A stretch of 64,000 nucleotides of DNA from Emcibacter sp048269205 (lineage in GTDB: Bacteria > Pseudomonadota > Alphaproteobacteria > Sphingomonadales > Emcibacteraceae): contig NZ_JBLXJC010000002.1 of assembly GCF_048269205.1 (NCBI RefSeq), forward strand, positions 62,001-126,000, written 5' to 3'. The translations under genes were made by a program, and so were the position numbers. The notes beneath the pieces were generated by a model that had not been told where the DNA came from, searched no databases, and worked only from the letters and a program-made list of their open reading frames with translations. Each line of letters begins with the position of its first letter. Position 1 is the first letter of the stretch. Below are positions 61,373 to 64,000 of this stretch, in pieces.

Positions 61373-61819
61373 TCACCGCACCGGTGTGGCGCTGATCCGG
61401 CCCCGGTTCGCCCGGCGGTCGCGGCGCGGCTGCTGCACCTGATAGGCCTCCGCGCAATGATCATTGCAATAGGGGAAGCCCGGCCGGGACGACTTGCCGC
61501 AAAAATGAAAATCAGGCTCGCCCGGATGGCCGATCGGCCATTTGCACATGCGTTCGGTCAGCTCCAGCAGGCTGACCTTGCCGCCGGCGGCCTTTTTCCG
61601 GGCTGGCGCCGGGGCCTTCTCCGCCGCCTTCTTGGCCGGTTTCTTGGCCGGGTCCGCCTTCACCGGCGATGGCCGGGAGGCAAGCCCCATGCGGTGGGCC
61701 TTGCCGATGACCGCATTGCGGGTCACGCCTTCGCCAAGTTCCTTGGCAATCTGGCTGGCGCTCAGCCCCTTGTCCCAGAGTTCTCTCAGTTTCTCTACCC
61801 GTTCGTCTGTCCAGGCCAT
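61373..61819 (-). CDS. gcrA: GcrA cell-cycle regulator
   Basis: A 148-aa regulator. The N-terminal helix-turn-helix (MAWTDERVEKLRELW...SASQIAKELG...TRNAVIGKAHRMGL) is the diagnostic GcrA start. A Lys/Ala/Pro-rich linker and a Cys-rich C-terminal domain (MCKWPIGHPGEPDFHFC...PYCNDHC) bind sigma70. In Caulobacter it controls cell-cycle genes at methylated GANTC sites. It supports the alphaproteobacterial assignment. Confidence 0.96.
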   Translation of the reverse strand: MAWTDERVEKLRELWDKGLSASQIAKELGEGVTRNAVIGKAHRMGLASRPSPVKADPAKKPAKKAAEKAPAPARKKAAGGKVSLLELTERMCKWPIGHPGEPDFHFCGKSSRPGFPYCNDHCAEAYQVQQPRRDRRANRGRISATPVR

Positions 61820-61999
61820 ATGTTCCGTTTCCTTAAATCACAACTTTTTCAATCGCGCAGTATAACGCGTAAAGAGCAAAAATGTCTAATGCCGTGGCAA
61901 AAAAAGTCAAGTAAGGATTACTCTATATCTGTTGGCCGGGCTCTTGCCGGGGACGACTTTCTGCGCTAAAAGAGCCCCTTGACAAGAAATGGATCGGAA

Positions 62000-62809
62000 A
62001 TGTCACAGGAACAATTGCCGCTTTTCAGGGAAAAGAAAATCAGCCGGGTCAACTGGATCGGCGTGCGCACCCTGTACTGGAAGGAAGTCTGGCGCTTTTA
62101 CAAGGTGCTGGGCCAGACGGTTCTGGCCCCGGTGGTCACCACCTTCCTGTTCATGACCATTTTCACCCTGGCGCTGGGCGGATCAAGCCGGGTGTCGGGC
62201 GATATTCCCTACCAGATGTTCCTGGCCCCGGGCCTGATCATCATGGCGGCGCTGCAAAACGCCTATGCCAACCCGTCCTCTTCGATCATGTCGGCCAAGA
62301 TGCAGGGCAATATCGTCGATGTGCTGCTGGCCCCTCTCTCCCCCGCAGAAATGGCCTTTGCCTACGTCATGGGCGGCATGACCCGCGGCCTTTTGGTGGC
62401 GATCATGCTGACACTCAGCATGTTCCTGTTCGTCAGCATGCCCTTCAGCCATATCTGGGCCATTGTCTTTTTCGGCGTGGCCACCACCATGCTTCTGTCC
62501 CTGCTGGGCGTGATTGCCGGCATCTGGGCGCAGAAGTTCGAACAATCGACCGCCATCAACAATTTCATCATTGTGCCCATGTCGTTCCTGTCCGGCACCT
62601 TTTATTCCATCGACCGGCTGCCGGGCATCTGGCATAGCTTAAGCCAGGTGAACCCCTTCTTCTATATGATCGACGGTTTCCGCTATGGCATGATCGGCCG
62701 CTCCGACGGCGATCCGCTCATCGGCCTTGCCTATCTGACCATTCTCAACGTGATTATGTGGACAGTCTGTTATAGAATGATCAAAAGCGGCTATCGACTC
62801 CGACCCTGA
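62000..62809 (+). CDS. ABC-2 type transporter permease without its ATPase
   Basis: A 269-aa membrane protein with six hydrophobic segments and the ABC-2 signature (FNNFIIVPMSFLSGTFYSIDRLPGIWH). It resembles the YadH/NodJ group. No ATP-binding subunit is next to it; the neighbours are gcrA (divergent) and argD. The ATG at 62000 follows GATCGGAA; the frame opens with a TTG seven codons earlier. Substrate unknown. Confidence 0.88.
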   Translation: MSQEQLPLFREKKISRVNWIGVRTLYWKEVWRFYKVLGQTVLAPVVTTFLFMTIFTLALGGSSRVSGDIPYQMFLAPGLIIMAALQNAYANPSSSIMSAKMQGNIVDVLLAPLSPAEMAFAYVMGGMTRGLLVAIMLTLSMFLFVSMPFSHIWAIVFFGVATTMLLSLLGVIAGIWAQKFEQSTAINNFIIVPMSFLSGTFYSIDRLPGIWHSLSQVNPFFYMIDGFRYGMIGRSDGDPLIGLAYLTILNVIMWTVCYRMIKSGYRLRP

Positions 62810-62978
62810 GGGTCCGGAAAGCCCCGGAAAACGCCACAAATCCCGGGAGGCGCAAATTTATCCCCTTGTCATATTCTTTTTATTGACAGACCCTAAGGTT
62901 CCGGGGATAGTTCGCCTCTTTTAAAGGGTCCCGAGAACAAGGGACCAGACTATTGGAAATTGAACCAGAGAGCCAGTT

Positions 62979-64000
62979 ATGAAAAACAGTCAGAGCGATA
63001 ATGCGGATCAAAACCTTGTTCCCCCCGTGCTGCCCACCTATGCCCGGGCAGATGTCGCTTTTGAGCGAGGAGAAGGTGTTTATGCCTGGGATAAAGATGG
63101 CAATCGCTATCTGGATTTCGGCAGCGGCATTGGCGTCAACAACCTGGGCTATTGCCATCCGGTGCTGGTCAAGGCCCTGACCGAACAGGCCGGGAAGATC
63201 TGGCATACCTCAAACCTTTACCGGATCGAGGGACAGGAGCGCCTGGCCGAACGGCTGAGCAAGGAATGTTTTGCCGACAGCATGTTCTTCACCAATTCCG
63301 GCGCCGAGGCCCTGGAATGCGCCATCAAAATGGCCCGCAAATTCCATAACGACAACGGCAACCCGGACCGTTACCGGGTGATCACCTTCGAGGGCTGTTT
63401 CCACGGCCGGACTTTGGCTACCATTGCCGCCTCCGGCGCCGAAAAACTGGTCAAGGGCTTTGGGCCCATGATGGACGGTTTCGACCATCAGCCCTTCCAC
63501 AAGGATATGAGCAAGGTGGAAGCAGCCATCACCGAAGAGACGGCTGCCATCCTGATCGAACCCGTGCAGGGCGAAGGCGGGATCCGCCCGGTGTCTGGCG
63601 AGAACCTGCAGATCCTGCGCGATCTTTGCGACAAGCACGGCATTCTGCTGATGTTTGACGAGGTCCAGTGCGGCATGGGCCGGACCGGCAAGCTGTTCGC
63701 CCATCAGCATAGCCCGATCACCCCCGACATCCTGGCCACCGCCAAGGGGATCGGCGGCGGTTTTCCGCTCGGCGCCTGCATGACCACCGATCGGGTGGCC
63801 CAGTGCATGAAGGCCGGCACCCACGGCTCTACCTATGGCGGCAACCCGCTGGCCATGGCAGTGGGCAATGCGGTGCTGGACGTGATGCTGGCCAAGGGCT
63901 TCATGGAACATGTGGACCAGATGTCCTATGAGTTGCGCAAGGCGCTGGTCAAGCTGGGCTCCAGCTATCCGGATGTGATTGACGTGGTGCGCGGCAAGGG
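62979..64000 (+). CDS. argD: Acetylornithine/ornithine-type aminotransferase, N-terminal part
   Basis: 340 residues of a class III aminotransferase, cut by the window end. AERGEGVYAWDKDGNRYLDFGSGIGV (about 29-54), TNSGAEALECAIKMAR (about 106-121), the PLP-binding FDEVQCGMGRTG and ATAKGIGGGFPLGA with the PLP Lys (near 255) are visible. The ArgD role is inferred from the length and the short N-terminus; succinylornithine or GABA transaminases are alternatives. AGAGAG precedes the ATG. Confidence 0.85.
   Translation, partial: MKNSQSDNADQNLVPPVLPTYARADVAFERGEGVYAWDKDGNRYLDFGSGIGVNNLGYCHPVLVKALTEQAGKIWHTSNLYRIEGQERLAERLSKECFADSMFFTNSGAEALECAIKMARKFHNDNGNPDRYRVITFEGCFHGRTLATIAASGAEKLVKGFGPMMDGFDHQPFHKDMSKVEAAITEETAAILIEPVQGEGGIRPVSGENLQILRDLCDKHGILLMFDEVQCGMGRTGKLFAHQHSPITPDILATAKGIGGGFPLGACMTTDRVAQCMKAGTHGSTYGGNPLAMAVGNAVLDVMLAKGFMEHVDQMSYELRKALVKLGSSYPDVIDVVRGK

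Overview
The window looks like a chromosomal segment of a marine-type alphaproteobacterium. The evidence is a GcrA cell-cycle regulator, an invasion-associated locus B (IalB) family protein beside rlmN, and a complete exosortase-A (XrtA/PEP-CTERM type) exopolysaccharide locus of the kind found in Kordiimonadales, Emcibacterales and Sphingomonadales relatives. A genus cannot be fixed from the sequence alone. No rRNA, CRISPR array, insertion sequence or phage module was seen.

Positions 1-23498 are one large exosortase-A exopolysaccharide locus with two divergent arms. The left arm is on the minus strand, from about 13536 down to 1. It starts with an acyl-CoA-ligase-type adenylating enzyme, a PLP decarboxylase and an asparagine-synthetase-like protein. 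A second promoter near 8675 then drives the export lipoprotein, chain-length protein, tyrosine autokinase, outer-membrane beta-barrel, XrtA-associated ATPase, DUF3473 deacetylase, FemAB-like protein and xrtA itself, which is cut by the window edge. The right arm is on the plus strand, 13784-23498. It carries a GNAT-like protein, an acyl carrier protein, two exosortase-associated hydrolases, a second asparagine-synthetase-like protein, an O-ligase/polymerase, a UDP-GlcNAc 2-epimerase and a Wzx-type flippase. A convergent deacetylase with an overlooked 45-aa membrane peptide sits inside this arm. Ligase, ACP, decarboxylase, hydrolases and the amidotransferase-like pair look like one module that builds and transfers an acyl or aminoacyl substituent. 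Both asparagine-synthetase-like proteins lack the N-terminal glutaminase cysteine, the most unusual biochemical feature here. No glycosyltransferase and no PEP-CTERM substrate protein is present, so part of the system must lie elsewhere.

Positions 23495-35900 are mostly housekeeping and metabolism: rlmN, an IalB-family protein, scoAB CoA transferase, a PepSY-type membrane protein, Fe superoxide dismutase, three tandem EamA transporters, an HSD10-like dehydrogenase, a tandem universal stress protein, pterin dehydratase plus sirtuin, a low-molecular-weight tyrosine phosphatase and a Bax-inhibitor-1 protein. Positions 36007-45004 hold tRNA-Arg(CCG) with an AT-rich HEPN-like gene beside it, a CNNM/CBS protein, and a glutathionylspermidine synthetase/amidase + class I glutaminase-like hydrolase + ATP-grasp cluster. 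They also hold an Fe-S type uracil-DNA glycosylase, VOC/DUF1428 genes and a MarR regulator with an operator-like palindrome inside its own promoter.

Positions 45091-57156 contain a TonB-dependent receptor, a membrane-anchored GNAT fusion, a ferredoxin-reductase-type flavoprotein, a threonine dehydratase, and a periplasmic peptide-processing group. That group is a zinc metalloprotease plus two amidohydrolases, one of which has lost its metal ligands. Positions 57482-61251 form a porin / periplasmic Cache-like protein / chemoreceptor operon. The window ends with gcrA, an orphan ABC-2 permease and the 5' part of argD.
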